Assembly (NCBI GenBank): GCA_020633195.1
Contig: JACKEC010000019.1
Location: 310,001 to 374,000, forward strand
Length of the DNA: 64,000 nt
Source: Sandaracinaceae bacterium
Lineage (GTDB): Bacteria; Myxococcota_A; Polyangia; Polyangiales; Sandaracinaceae
Direction: 5' to 3'
Shown here: positions 16,901-24,505 of the stretch, piece after piece
How positions within the stretch are numbered: the first letter of the stretch is position 1
How the letters are laid out: each line of letters begins with the position of its first letter
The notes under the pieces: generated by a model
Seen by the model: only the letters and a program-made list of their open reading frames with translations
Told to the model about the DNA's origin: nothing
Databases searched by the model: none
Made by a program: the position numbers and the translations under genes

Positions 16901-17679
16901 CCGTCGCGGGGCCGGCCGTCGAGCGAGCGCGAGAGCATCGCCGCGACGAGGTCGTCGAGCGGACCGGCGAGCTCGGGGCGCAGTGATCGCACGCGCCGCG
17001 CGTCGCTCCCGATGAGCTGAGCGAGCAGGCCGATCGGGTTCTCGCTGCGGAAGGCCGGCTCGCCGGTGAGGCACTCGAACAGGACGCAGCCGAGCGCGAA
17101 GACGTCGGCGCGAGGGTCGATCGGGTGACCCGCGCGCGCCTGCTCCGGGGCCATGTAGCCGAGCGTGCCCACGATGAGGTTCGCCGCGGTCAGCGCGGCG
17201 GTGGCCTGCCCGTGGCGAGCGATGCCGAGGTCGAGGAGGAGCGCATGGGCGGGGTTGCCGCCCGCGAGCATGATGTTCGCGGGTTTGACGTCACGGTGCA
17301 CGACGCCTTGCGCGTGGAGCGCGTCGAGCGCGCCCGCGATTCGGCCCATCACCGTCAGCGAGTCGGCCAGGGACAGGGGCGCGCGGGTCAGCCGCTCGTC
17401 GAGCGCCTCGCCCTCGACCCACTCCATCACGAGGTAAGGGCGGCCGCCGTGCTCGCCGTGCTCGACGTGCCCGACGAGGGCCGGGTGCCTCACCCGCTCG
17501 AGCAGGCGCGACTCCCTCGAGAAGCGCGCGACGTCGCCGTCGTCGCGCAGGATTCGCTTCAGCGCGACCGTGCGATCGGTGCGGAGGTCCCGTGCCTTCC
17601 ACACCTCCCCCATACCGCCGGCGCCCGCCCGCGCGAGCAGCTCGAATCGCCCCCCGACGAGCTCGGCCATCTCGCGCAT
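13903..17679 (-). CDS. Ser/Thr protein kinase with cyclase-like domain and LuxR-type AAA ATPase
   Basis: A 1258-residue signalling protein. The kinase domain (about 10-270) has all key motifs: AGAGGMGEVWKA (Gly loop), VALKR (Lys), VVHRDVKPANIML (catalytic loop), LLDLGIAR (DFG-equivalent) and YMAPEQ. Residues about 290-440 look like a class III nucleotide cyclase fold without clear catalytic residues (LVPLSGTVGLVSTPDGRGTV, VHFAAEVLRGAL). Then comes an ATPase module: FVGRTKELRILE, Walker A APPGAGKTRLG (about 477) and LALLFEDLHWSDE (Walker B). The C-terminal 500 residues are helical repeats. This is the layout of large myxobacterial kinase/MalT-like regulators without a DNA-binding end. ATG 17670 is an alternative start. 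Confidence 0.9.
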   Translation of the reverse strand: MREMAELVGGRFELLARAGAGGMGEVWKARDLRTDRTVALKRILRDDGDVARFSRESRLLERVRHPALVGHVEHGEHGGRPYLVMEWVEGEALDERLTRAPLSLADSLTVMGRIAGALDALHAQGVVHRDVKPANIMLAGGNPAHALLLDLGIARHGQATAALTAANLIVGTLGYMAPEQARAGHPIDPRADVFALGCVLFECLTGEPAFRSENPIGLLAQLIGSDARRVRSLRPELAGPLDDLVAAMLSRSLDGRPRDGAAILRALSTLDAPSGRDAASVPRATPALSGSEQRFVLAAVLQLGDAVAEEDATLGVDDANAEMTGLAAAVATAGGQLVPLSGTVGLVSTPDGRGTVADRVHFAAEVLRGALAAVPDARAGLSAGLSTTQAGAPAGMVLTRAAELAQRVAGGEIGIDETVRELIADRFEATDGRLGPPRVQPALATPFVGRTKELRILEATLEEVLDEAVPRAVLVTAPPGAGKTRLGRELALRLAARDDVRVVIARAEVTSAGSPHALTRALVRTALGLGPRATASDAVTIRDRLTSLPGLDDAGRTTEFLCELVGAPLADVGVELAASRGDPELTRRWIRQSVREWLAAECAREPLALLFEDLHWSDELAVSQIGDALRALDGSPLFIVALARPEVADLLHDPWPHTLALTLSALSPRAAEQLVRDALGDAAPDEVVARVVDRGAGSPLFLEELSRFVRERRVDDLPPSVAAILHARIEALSPDQRRALRAASVLGDRFASAPVAAIAGEPVDEVERTLASLCGRGLVEASDDRWTFHHALVRETALETLSPADARVAHARAADWLEATEDPDPTEMLRHASGAGDEAREALWLVRAAERAAEAGADEEAWALAGRGIELSLTSEQEGRLRTWYAQAFVMGKNDPRLGLEHAQRATALLVPSDSAYSLALGICAWSAASLADMPALIQAVSAWQQSGIAPQTRVDGYALAGMIAALSHVGLRDIALALSANAAALERPASAAWLELMRAGPPTIVEGRRGVGHQAGARALAHAERVGDDAARIAALAFHFGASFGLASAELHGALTRAMSQVADVQNANFHTYLEVYAAAMEIALHGRGRELLEQRGRGADLVIAEMARMGVALSLWDAPADELEAALDVKSFVLPSWQSGELALRAWVAVRRGDFEGTLRRCDRAGAATRAAAGFAWAPEIVHLCRVEALIELDRHEEAVAELGRAGDRLAVTLAGAGAALLDAAESGSPVVRDLRAAAGRLGLTLPSIHDLVAIA

Positions 17680-17729
17680 CGTCGCACGAGAGCGGGTCGT
17701 CGATCACCGCTCGCGAGAGGGGGGAGGCG

Positions 17730-19019
17730 TCAGCGCGTGCAGAAGTAGCCGATGCGATCGTTGACGTAGTCGCAGCGCAGGCCCATCGAGCCGCAGTCGC
17801 GCGAGTTGATCTCGCCGTCGGAGCACCACACCGCGGTGTCGCCCTGGCACTCGCCGAGGTAGTCGATGCCGTCGCAGGGGTCGGCGCCGCAGTAGTAGCC
17901 GCCGACGTCGGCGTCGTTGAAGCAGGTCTCGCCGCAGGCGCCGCAGTCGCGCCGCCGCAGGGTCCCGCGGTCGCACCACACCGCCGCGTTGCCGTCGCAC
18001 TCGCCCTCGGGGGTCACGCCGCCGCAGGGGTCGTCGGCGACGCAGCGGAAGCCGTTGGCCGAGGCGTCCCAGCCGCACGTGGTGCCGTCGGTGCAGCGCT
18101 CGGAGGTGAGCGTGTCGCCCTCGCACCACACGGGCGTGCCGCCGGTGCAGTCGCCCTCGGGGGTGATGCGCCCGCACGGCGCGCCCTCGACGACCGTCGG
18201 CCCGACGTAGCCCTCGATCCAGTCCGCGACGACGTCGGAGCGCGTGTAGCGGTCGCGACCGAGGCAGTTCGGGTCGCCCCAGCTCAGCACGCCGACGACG
18301 CGCACGGTGGAGTCGCTCGCGAGCACCATGAGGGGCCCGCCGCTGTCGCCGAAGCAGACGCCGCGCTCGCCCATCCCGTTGATGCGGACCTGCTGGCCGC
18401 CGGAGCGATCCTGCTCGTAGCCGTCGATCGGCTCGGCGGTGAACTCGCGCTCGTTGATCGAGCCGTCCTCCTGCTGGCCGTAGCCCGCGGCCTCGGCGAT
18501 GCGCCCGATCCACGAGTCGTCGATGACCTCGGTCATGATCGGGATCGGCTCGAGCTGGGGCAGCCGGCTCGAGGCCGGCGCGTCCACGTGTACGAGGGTG
18601 ATGTCGTAGCCGCTCGGGTGGTCGTAGACCTCCGTCGCGGTGAAGCAGACGTTCGCGCGCGCGGGCTCCACCCCGACGCACGCCTGCCGGCCGGGCCGGA
18701 TGCCGCAGTGGGTCGCGGTGAGGACCCACTCGTCGGCGATGAAGGAGCCGGAGCAGCCGTTCCAGCTCACCACCGCGTAGACCTGGCCCTGCGTCAACGG
18801 CATCGCCGTCGGCTCGGCCGTCCCGTTGTAGACGAGCCGCGTGTTGCGGACGTCGCCGCACATGTCGTCGGGGACGGCGCTCCCGCCGCCATCGGGTGAG
18901 GCGAGCGCGCCCGCGTCGAACGTGATCGATCCGTCGGGATCGCCTCCCCCCGCTCCTCCACTGCACGCCGCCACGCACAGCGAGAGGAAGAGGGAGGGTG
19001 GGCCCACCCGGACCGCCAT
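17730..19019 (-). CDS. Trypsin-like serine protease lipoprotein with Cys-rich repeats
   Basis: Start at ATG 19019 gives 429 residues with a lipobox (SLCVAAC). The protease domain shows the S1 triad: VLTATHCG (His), DITLVHVD (Asp) and VCFGDSGGPL (Ser), with the Gly-Asp-Ser-Gly-Gly signature intact. It is followed by three Cys-rich repeats of one design: PCGRITPEGDCTGGTPVWC, PCGGVTPEGECDGNAAVWC and PCDGIDYLGECQGDTAVWC. Each is continued by a xxRDC-type segment. Such repeats are common in Sandaracinus-like secreted proteins and probably mediate binding. An upstream ATG at 19076 is possible but would spoil the signal peptide. Confidence 0.88.
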   Translation of the reverse strand: MAVRVGPPSLFLSLCVAACSGGAGGGDPDGSITFDAGALASPDGGGSAVPDDMCGDVRNTRLVYNGTAEPTAMPLTQGQVYAVVSWNGCSGSFIADEWVLTATHCGIRPGRQACVGVEPARANVCFTATEVYDHPSGYDITLVHVDAPASSRLPQLEPIPIMTEVIDDSWIGRIAEAAGYGQQEDGSINEREFTAEPIDGYEQDRSGGQQVRINGMGERGVCFGDSGGPLMVLASDSTVRVVGVLSWGDPNCLGRDRYTRSDVVADWIEGYVGPTVVEGAPCGRITPEGDCTGGTPVWCEGDTLTSERCTDGTTCGWDASANGFRCVADDPCGGVTPEGECDGNAAVWCDRGTLRRRDCGACGETCFNDADVGGYYCGADPCDGIDYLGECQGDTAVWCSDGEINSRDCGSMGLRCDYVNDRIGYFCTR

Positions 19020-19123
19020 CCGGAGTGGGCCCACCTCACATGAGCTTGGAGAGACCTCCGACCACCAACGCTTCATGCGCAGGGACGTTGAGCAACCGCA
19101 GTGCCAACCCGCCGACCGAACGA

Positions 19124-19156
19124 GATCCGCGAGAGATCGGCCCCTCTCGCGGGATC
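19124..19156. other. Hairpin upstream of the protease gene
   Basis: GATCCGCGAGAG (19124-19135) pairs with CTCTCGCGGGATC (19144-19156), with one bulged base. It lies in the 185-bp gap between murI and the protease. It may be a terminator or regulatory hairpin. Confidence 0.4.
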
Positions 19157-19190
19157 GTCACGGACCGATCACGCCCCTGGGTTAGTCGTG

Positions 19191-19207
19191 TGACGATCGG
19201 ATCGTCA
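19191..19207 (-). terminator. Hairpin overlapping the murI stop codon
   Basis: TGACGATC-G-GATCGTCA is a perfect 8-bp inverted repeat that includes the murI stop (19205-19207). The loop of one base is too tight for a classical terminator, so this is only suggestive. Confidence 0.3.
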
Positions 19208-20017
19208 AAGGTCGATCGCTTCGACCGTCAGCCCCTCGAGCGAGGCGCCGAGGAAGCGCGCGGCCTCGTCGGCGAACTGATCGGGGCGATCGGTGACCAT
19301 CAGTCGGAGGCTGCCCTCGCCGGTCCGCGCCATCCCCCGCTCGCCGATCAGCTCCTCGAGCTCCGTCGCGGTGGCGGCGGCGCTGTCGACGACCGTCACG
19401 GGGTGCGGCGAATGCGCGGCCACCCGGTCGCGAATCACGTCCGCCAGGAGCGGATAGTGCGTACAACCGAGGACGAGCGAGTCGATGTCCGCCGCGATCA
19501 GCGGCTCGAGGTAGCGATCGACGACGAGGCGCGGGACCTCTCCGTCGGTCCAGCCCTCCTCCACGAGCGGCACGAGGAGCGGCGCCGCGCGCTGGAACAC
19601 CTCGGTGCGGCTCGACACGCTGGCCACCGCGCGGGGGTACGCGCCCGAGGCGACGGTGCCGGGGGTCGCGATCACGCCGAGGCGGTGGCTCCGGGTCGCC
19701 GCCACGCCCGCGCGCGCGCCGGGGCCGATCACGCCGAGGACCGGCACGTCGAGCTCCACCCGCAGCATCGGCAGCGCGACGGCGCTGACGGTGTTGCACG
19801 CGACCACGAGCAGCTTGATGCCGTCCCGGGCGAGGTGCCGCGCGCAGCCCCGCGCGTAGCGCAAGATGGTGTGCGCGCTGCGGGTCCCGTACGGGACGCG
19901 GGCGGTGTCGCCGAGGTAGACGAGGCGCTCCGAGGGGAGGGCCTCCCGGATCGCTCGCACCACCGTGAGCCCGCCGAGGCCCGAGTCGAACACGCCGATG
20001 GGGTCGTCTGCCGTCAT
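19205..20017 (-). CDS. murI: Glutamate racemase
   Basis: The 270-residue enzyme converts L- to D-glutamate for peptidoglycan. Conserved motifs are IGVFDSGLGGLTVVRAI near the N-terminus, VYLGDTARVPYG, VVACNTVSAVALP (first catalytic Cys), VLGVIGPG and LVLGCTHYPLL (second catalytic Cys with its His). Both cysteines are present, so it should be active. The ATG at 20017 overlaps the stop of the preceding Cys-rich lipoprotein gene (ATGA), which puts murI in an operon with two surface-type proteins. That is an unusual context for this housekeeping gene. Confidence 0.95.
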   Translation of the reverse strand: MTADDPIGVFDSGLGGLTVVRAIREALPSERLVYLGDTARVPYGTRSAHTILRYARGCARHLARDGIKLLVVACNTVSAVALPMLRVELDVPVLGVIGPGARAGVAATRSHRLGVIATPGTVASGAYPRAVASVSSRTEVFQRAAPLLVPLVEEGWTDGEVPRLVVDRYLEPLIAADIDSLVLGCTHYPLLADVIRDRVAAHSPHPVTVVDSAAATATELEELIGERGMARTGEGSLRLMVTDRPDQFADEAARFLGASLEGLTVEAIDL

Positions 20018-21213
20018 GTGCACGTCGTCAGGCACGCGCCGAACCCGCCGAGGTCGCAGCATCGCCCCTCGGCGCAGTCGGCGTCCGCGTTGCACCGCGC
20101 GCCGAGCCCTCGGCGTCGGGTGCAGATGTTCACCCCGCTCGGGGTCGGCGCGCAGCGGTAGTCGTTGCCGGTGCCGCCGGTACCCTCCGCGCACTCGTCG
20201 TCGGTCGCGCAGAGGCGCAAGCAGACGTGCGCCTGCGTGTCGTCGCCGAGCCCCACCAGCGCGCAGGCGACGTCGGTGCCGCCCGCGCACTCGAGCTGGT
20301 TGTCGCAGAGCGAGAGGAGGTCGTAGCGCGGGACGCAGGTGTCGACCCCGCGGATGTCCTCGCAGGTCATGCGCGTCGCGACGCCGAAGATCGCGCCGAT
20401 CTGCTCGAGCTCGCGGCAGCCGCCGAGCATCGCGTCGGCGTCGGCGCAGGTCTCGGTGCAGGCGCGCGCCCCGTTGCCGACCGGCAGGCAGCGGCCGACG
20501 AGGCAGTGGGTGTCGTCCTGGCACGGCATGCCCCAGAAGCCCGGCAGGCACGGCGGCGTGTTCGGCAGCCCGACGAGCTCGCCGAAGCCGCGGAAGCAGG
20601 TCGTCGCGGGGGGGCAGAACGGGCCGTCGGCGCCGAGGGTGCAGGGCGGGAAGCACACGTTCTGCGGCCGGCCGGCCTCGTCGGAGACGCCGAAGCTCAG
20701 GTAGCCCGTCGGGCAGCGGCCGTCCCGGTCCGCCGCAGCGGTGCAATACAGGTTGTCGAAGCGCAGCCCCACGCTGACGGTGGTCGAGGGCAGCCCGACC
20801 GCCTCGTTGAGGCACAGCTGCGGGACGACGCCGTCCCGCGTGCAGTCGGCGGTGCGGCTGCAGGGCTCGACCGGGTAGCAGACCCCCTCGTCGCGGAAGG
20901 CGTCGATGCGCACGCAGGTGAAGTCCTCGCCCGGGCAGTCGGAGGCGTTGCCGTCCTCGTCGATCGTGCAGCCGTCGAGGCACGCGCCCGACACCGTGCA
21001 GACGCCCCCGGGGCAGGTGCTCGGATCGTCGCGGTCGCAGGCCGGGCGGCAGAAGTCGGCGCTGTAGACGTTCCCCTCCGCGCAGCCCTGGTCGGGCCCG
21101 CAGTCCTCGGGGGTCGAGCAGACGAAGAAGCCGTCCTCGAGCACGTCGGGGTACTGCGCGGTGCAGCCCGCGAGCAGCCCGAGGAGCCCGACCCACCGCA
21201 GCCGGGCCGGCAT
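20014..21213 (-). CDS. Cys-rich lipoprotein
   Basis: The 399-residue protein starts at ATG 21213 with a signal peptide and lipobox (LLGLLAGC). The rest is rich in Cys pairs spaced like DxDCxxG repeats: CSTPEDCGPDQGC, CDRDDPSTCPGGVC, CSRTADCTRDG, CQDDTHCLVGRCLP and CNADADCAEGRCC. It is therefore a disulfide-rich extracellular protein of a kind abundant in this lineage. The role is probably adhesion or ligand binding. Both ends overlap neighbours: TGATG with the PEGA gene upstream and ATGA with murI downstream. Confidence 0.8.
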   Translation of the reverse strand: MPARLRWVGLLGLLAGCTAQYPDVLEDGFFVCSTPEDCGPDQGCAEGNVYSADFCRPACDRDDPSTCPGGVCTVSGACLDGCTIDEDGNASDCPGEDFTCVRIDAFRDEGVCYPVEPCSRTADCTRDGVVPQLCLNEAVGLPSTTVSVGLRFDNLYCTAAADRDGRCPTGYLSFGVSDEAGRPQNVCFPPCTLGADGPFCPPATTCFRGFGELVGLPNTPPCLPGFWGMPCQDDTHCLVGRCLPVGNGARACTETCADADAMLGGCRELEQIGAIFGVATRMTCEDIRGVDTCVPRYDLLSLCDNQLECAGGTDVACALVGLGDDTQAHVCLRLCATDDECAEGTGGTGNDYRCAPTPSGVNICTRRRGLGARCNADADCAEGRCCDLGGFGACLTTCT

Positions 21214-22367
21214 CAGAAGCTCCCCAGGAGCCCGACCCCGCCCGGGGTGGGGAGCACGGCGACGCCCGTCACGCGCCGCCGCTCGGGGAAGAACAGCGCC
21301 ACGAGCGCGCCGGCCGCGGCGAGCCCGGCGACCCCGAAGAGGACGTCCGCGGTGATCGCCTCGCGCTGGCGGGCGTCGTAGAACGCGACCAGCTCGGCCC
21401 GCAGGACGTCGCCGCTCATGCGCTGCGAGTCGGTGAAGTCGAACGTCTGCTGCGACGTGACCCCGAGCCCGAGCGCGGTCGCGAACGACGCCACCGCGAC
21501 GGCGCCCCCGATCCACACGAGCGGGTGGATGGTCTCCTCGTAGGCCTCGACGAGGCTGGCCTCGATCTCGACCTCCCGACCCGCGAGCACGCGCACGGTG
21601 CGCTGCCACGCGTGGTAGCCGGGGGCCGCGACCTGGACCGCCACCGAGCCCGGGGGCAGCTCGTGACGCAGGACGCCCGCGCGGGTGGTCCCGATGAGCG
21701 CGCCGTCGACGGAGACCTCGGCGCCGTCGACGGGGGCCGACAGGACGAGCACGCCGGGCGCGGGCTCCGCGGGCGCGGGGGGCACCTCGGGGGGCGCGGG
21801 TCGAGGCGGCACGTACAGCTCGGGGATGGCGGTCTGCAGGCCGTCGGCGACGGCGCCGAGGTCCCCCTCGACCTCGCGGAAGACCCGCCCCACGATCTGT
21901 CCGGCGTGGACGTCGACTCGGTTGAGGTTGAAGACCCAGCGCTCGTCCCGGCGGGCGAGCGTCCCCGCGATCACCTCCACGAGGTCGAGCTGGACGCCGA
22001 CGCGGCCGAGGCAGGCCATGTCGCTGATGCACTCGAGGGTGCCCGCGTCCCCCTGCTCGAGCTGGGCCTGGAACTCTTCGCGCCCGACCAGCGTCAGGCC
22101 CCCGCGGGTCGCGAGCGCGCCGACGAGGACCTCGCCGAGGCCCTCGGCCAGGGCCGGGTCGACGCCGCCGGTGGCCATGATGAGCACGGCCACGCGCCGC
22201 CGGGGGGGCTCGGGAGGCGACACCTCGGGGGCCTCGCTCTCGGGCACCTCGCCCTCGACCTCGTCGCTCGGGTCCTGCGCGGCCGCTCCGCTCACCGCGC
22301 CGAGCCCGACCACGAGCCCCGCGAGGAGCGGCGCGAGGCATCGGGAGTGGGCGTGGTGCGAGGGCAT
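21213..22367 (-). CDS. PEGA-domain exported membrane protein
   Basis: A 384-residue protein starting at ATG 22367, with a signal peptide (LAPLLAGLVVGLGAVSGAAA). A soluble domain matches the myxobacterial PEGA-associated pattern: VAVLIMATGGVDP, then GTLECISDMACLGRVG (two Cys) and GRVFREVEGDLGAVADGLQT. It is followed by a PEGA repeat (APVDGAEVSVDGALIGTTR ... LPPGSVAVQVAAPGY, about 205-255). Two membrane helices lie near 280-300 and 340-360. It may tether to peptidoglycan or an S-layer-like matrix. It is the first gene of the PEGA, lipoprotein, murI operon and is divergent from the kinase pair; TATCAT 16 nt upstream could be a -10. Confidence 0.85.
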   Translation of the reverse strand: MPSHHAHSRCLAPLLAGLVVGLGAVSGAAAQDPSDEVEGEVPESEAPEVSPPEPPRRRVAVLIMATGGVDPALAEGLGEVLVGALATRGGLTLVGREEFQAQLEQGDAGTLECISDMACLGRVGVQLDLVEVIAGTLARRDERWVFNLNRVDVHAGQIVGRVFREVEGDLGAVADGLQTAIPELYVPPRPAPPEVPPAPAEPAPGVLVLSAPVDGAEVSVDGALIGTTRAGVLRHELPPGSVAVQVAAPGYHAWQRTVRVLAGREVEIEASLVEAYEETIHPLVWIGGAVAVASFATALGLGVTSQQTFDFTDSQRMSGDVLRAELVAFYDARQREAITADVLFGVAGLAAAGALVALFFPERRRVTGVAVLPTPGGVGLLGSF

Positions 22368-22444
22368 GAGGACGGCCGCGCGATGATAGTGGGGCGCCGG
22401 AGGGGGAGCCAGTTGCGCGGGGAGGGACCCGCCCGGAATTCTGC

Positions 22445-22450
22445 TATGTT
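22445..22450 (+). promoter_or_regulatory. -10-like hexamer TATGTT
   Basis: TATGTT ends 9 nt before GTG 22460, which lacks a Shine-Dalgarno sequence. It would make the kinase mRNA leaderless or nearly so. Confidence 0.4.
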
Positions 22451-22459
22451 GAGGCCCGG

Positions 22460-24505
22460 GTGACACCTCGGCGAACACCGCTGCCCGACCAACCGCGCTC
22501 GCTGCTGGTCGTCGACCCGGACGCAGAACGACTGGGCCGGCTCCGCCCGCTCCTCGATGGGGCGGGCTTTCTGACGATCGGCGCCACCGACTGGGATCAG
22601 GCGCGCGCTCGGCTCGAGGCGGATCCCTGCGCGGCGATCCTGGTCTCCGACGCGCTCGCGATCGACGCGATCCCGTGGATTCGGTCCCAGTTCGTGGGGG
22701 TGCAGCCGGCGATCGTGGTGCGCGGCGAGCCCGACGAGGAGAGCGTCATCCACGCCTACGGGCTCGGCGCGGACGACTACGTCGCGCTCGACGCGCCCGC
22801 CGCCGAGCTCGTCGGCCGGCTCCGCGGCCTGCTCCGCAACCGGGACTACCTCGACGTGATCGCGCAGAAGCAGCGCGACGCGCAGGCGATGCTCGAGCTG
22901 ACGCAGGCGCTCGCCTCGTCGCTCGACTTCTCCGAGATCCTCCACACCGTCGTCCGCCGCATCGCCGAGGTGGTCAACGTCGACAGGGCCTCGATCGTCC
23001 TCGCGCCCGACGTCGTGGAGGAGCCCTCGGTCGGGTACGTGGTCGCGACGAGCGACGACCGCGAGATCGCGAACCTCCAGATCGGCCTCGAGAAGTACCC
23101 CGAGATCGTGCAGGTGCTGCGCACGCGCGAGCCGCTCACCATCGCGGACACGGCGACGCACCCGGTGCTCGACGGCGTCCGCGAGAGCGTCCCCGATCAC
23201 GCCGTCGGCGCGCTGACGCTGCTGCCGATCGTCTGGCAGGAGGAGGCGATGGGCGTCCTGTTCCTGCGCTCGGCGCTCAAGGGCGCGCTCAGCGCCCGCG
23301 AGATGGACTTCTGCCGCATCGTCGCGAACGCGACGGCGATCGCGCTGCGCAACGCCCGCGTGATGCAGTCGCTGCGGGACCAGACGCAGAAGGTGAACTA
23401 CGCGCGCTTCGAGGCGGAGCGCCGCCTGCGCGCGCTCAAGCGCTACGCGAACCTCTTCACCAGCGCGGCCGACGGGCTCGCCGCCCTCGACGCCGACGGC
23501 AAGATGCTGTTCGCGAACCCGCGCGCCTACGAGATCGCGGGCATCGACGACGACGAGGCGCGCGGCCAGAGCCTGCGCCGCCGCATCCACCCGCAGGACT
23601 ACGGGCGCATGCTCGAGCTGTGGCGCCGCGTCCGCGCGGGCGACTACCCCCGCGACGTCGACCTCCGGATGCTCCGTCGGGACGGCGGCGTACGCATCGT
23701 GAGCTGCGCCTTCAGCGCGCTCAGCGACAGCGAGGGCGCCATCCTGGTGTCCTTCCGCGACGTCACCCTCGAGCGCCAGATCGCCGACGAGCTGGTCCAG
23801 ACCAAGGACTTCCTCGAGTCGCTGATCGACGCGAGCGTCGACGCGATCATCGCGGCCAGCCTCGACGGCGAGATCCTCCTGTTCAACAAGGGCGCCGAGC
23901 GGATCTACGGCCACGCCGCGCGGGACGTGATCGGCAAGCGGCACGTCACCGAGCTCTACCCAGAGGGCCACGCCAAGGAGGTCATGCGCCTGCTGCGCTC
24001 GCCGTCGCACGGCGGCCCCGGTCGCCTGTCGAGCATCCGCTTCGACGCGGTCGACAAGGACGGCAACATCGTCCCGATCATGCTCAGCGCGGCGATGATC
24101 TACGACGCCGACGGCGTGCCGAACGCGACGGTCGGGATCTTCACCGACCTGCGCGAGAAGCTCCACACGGAGGAGCGCCTCGCCCAGGCCCAGCAGAAGC
24201 TCGCGGTCAGCGAGAAGCAGGCGCTCATCGCCGAGCTCGCGGGGACCGCCGCGCACGAGCTCAACCAGCCGCTCACCAGCGTGATCGGCTACGGCGAGCT
24301 GCTGCAGCGCAAGCTGCCCGCCGACACCCCCGAGCACCACGCCGCCGACGTGATCGTGCGCGAGGCGGAGCGTATGGCGGACATCGTCCGCAAGATCGGC
24401 AAGATCACGCGCTACGAGACGAAGAGCTACGTCGGGACCCAGCGGATCCTCGACCTCGACGCCTCGTCCACCCCCGATGACGTGGAGACGGGAGGTCGGC
24501 CATGA
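22460..24505 (+). CDS. Multi-sensor histidine kinase-like protein lacking the ATPase domain
   Basis: The 681-residue protein runs: receiver-like domain (about 12-125, with VVDPDAE and VSDALAIDAI but no clear switch Lys), GAF (about 145-300), two PAS domains (325-435 and 447-570), then a HisKA dimerisation domain with His599 in AAHELNQPLTSVIGYGE. The sequence ends about 80 residues later (RKIGKITRYETK). No N, G1, F or G2 box is present, so it cannot bind ATP as a classical kinase. Its stop overlaps the ATG of the next gene (ATGA), and that gene encodes a complete kinase. The two could form hetero-oligomers in which the partner phosphorylates His599. GTG 22460 is the only good start. Confidence 0.88.
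   Translation: MTPRRTPLPDQPRSLLVVDPDAERLGRLRPLLDGAGFLTIGATDWDQARARLEADPCAAILVSDALAIDAIPWIRSQFVGVQPAIVVRGEPDEESVIHAYGLGADDYVALDAPAAELVGRLRGLLRNRDYLDVIAQKQRDAQAMLELTQALASSLDFSEILHTVVRRIAEVVNVDRASIVLAPDVVEEPSVGYVVATSDDREIANLQIGLEKYPEIVQVLRTREPLTIADTATHPVLDGVRESVPDHAVGALTLLPIVWQEEAMGVLFLRSALKGALSAREMDFCRIVANATAIALRNARVMQSLRDQTQKVNYARFEAERRLRALKRYANLFTSAADGLAALDADGKMLFANPRAYEIAGIDDDEARGQSLRRRIHPQDYGRMLELWRRVRAGDYPRDVDLRMLRRDGGVRIVSCAFSALSDSEGAILVSFRDVTLERQIADELVQTKDFLESLIDASVDAIIAASLDGEILLFNKGAERIYGHAARDVIGKRHVTELYPEGHAKEVMRLLRSPSHGGPGRLSSIRFDAVDKDGNIVPIMLSAAMIYDADGVPNATVGIFTDLREKLHTEERLAQAQQKLAVSEKQALIAELAGTAAHELNQPLTSVIGYGELLQRKLPADTPEHHAADVIVREAERMADIVRKIGKITRYETKSYVGTQRILDLDASSTPDDVETGGRP

Noticed and set aside
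13615..16986. Long plus-strand frame antisense to the Ser/Thr kinase gene
   Set aside because: Composition is Arg/Glu/Gly/Ala noise; all kinase and ATPase motifs are on the other strand.
20014..21213. Cys-rich lipoprotein as a metallothionein or ferredoxin
   Set aside because: Spacing of Cys pairs is irregular, it has a lipobox, and repeats resemble extracellular disulfide-rich surface proteins.
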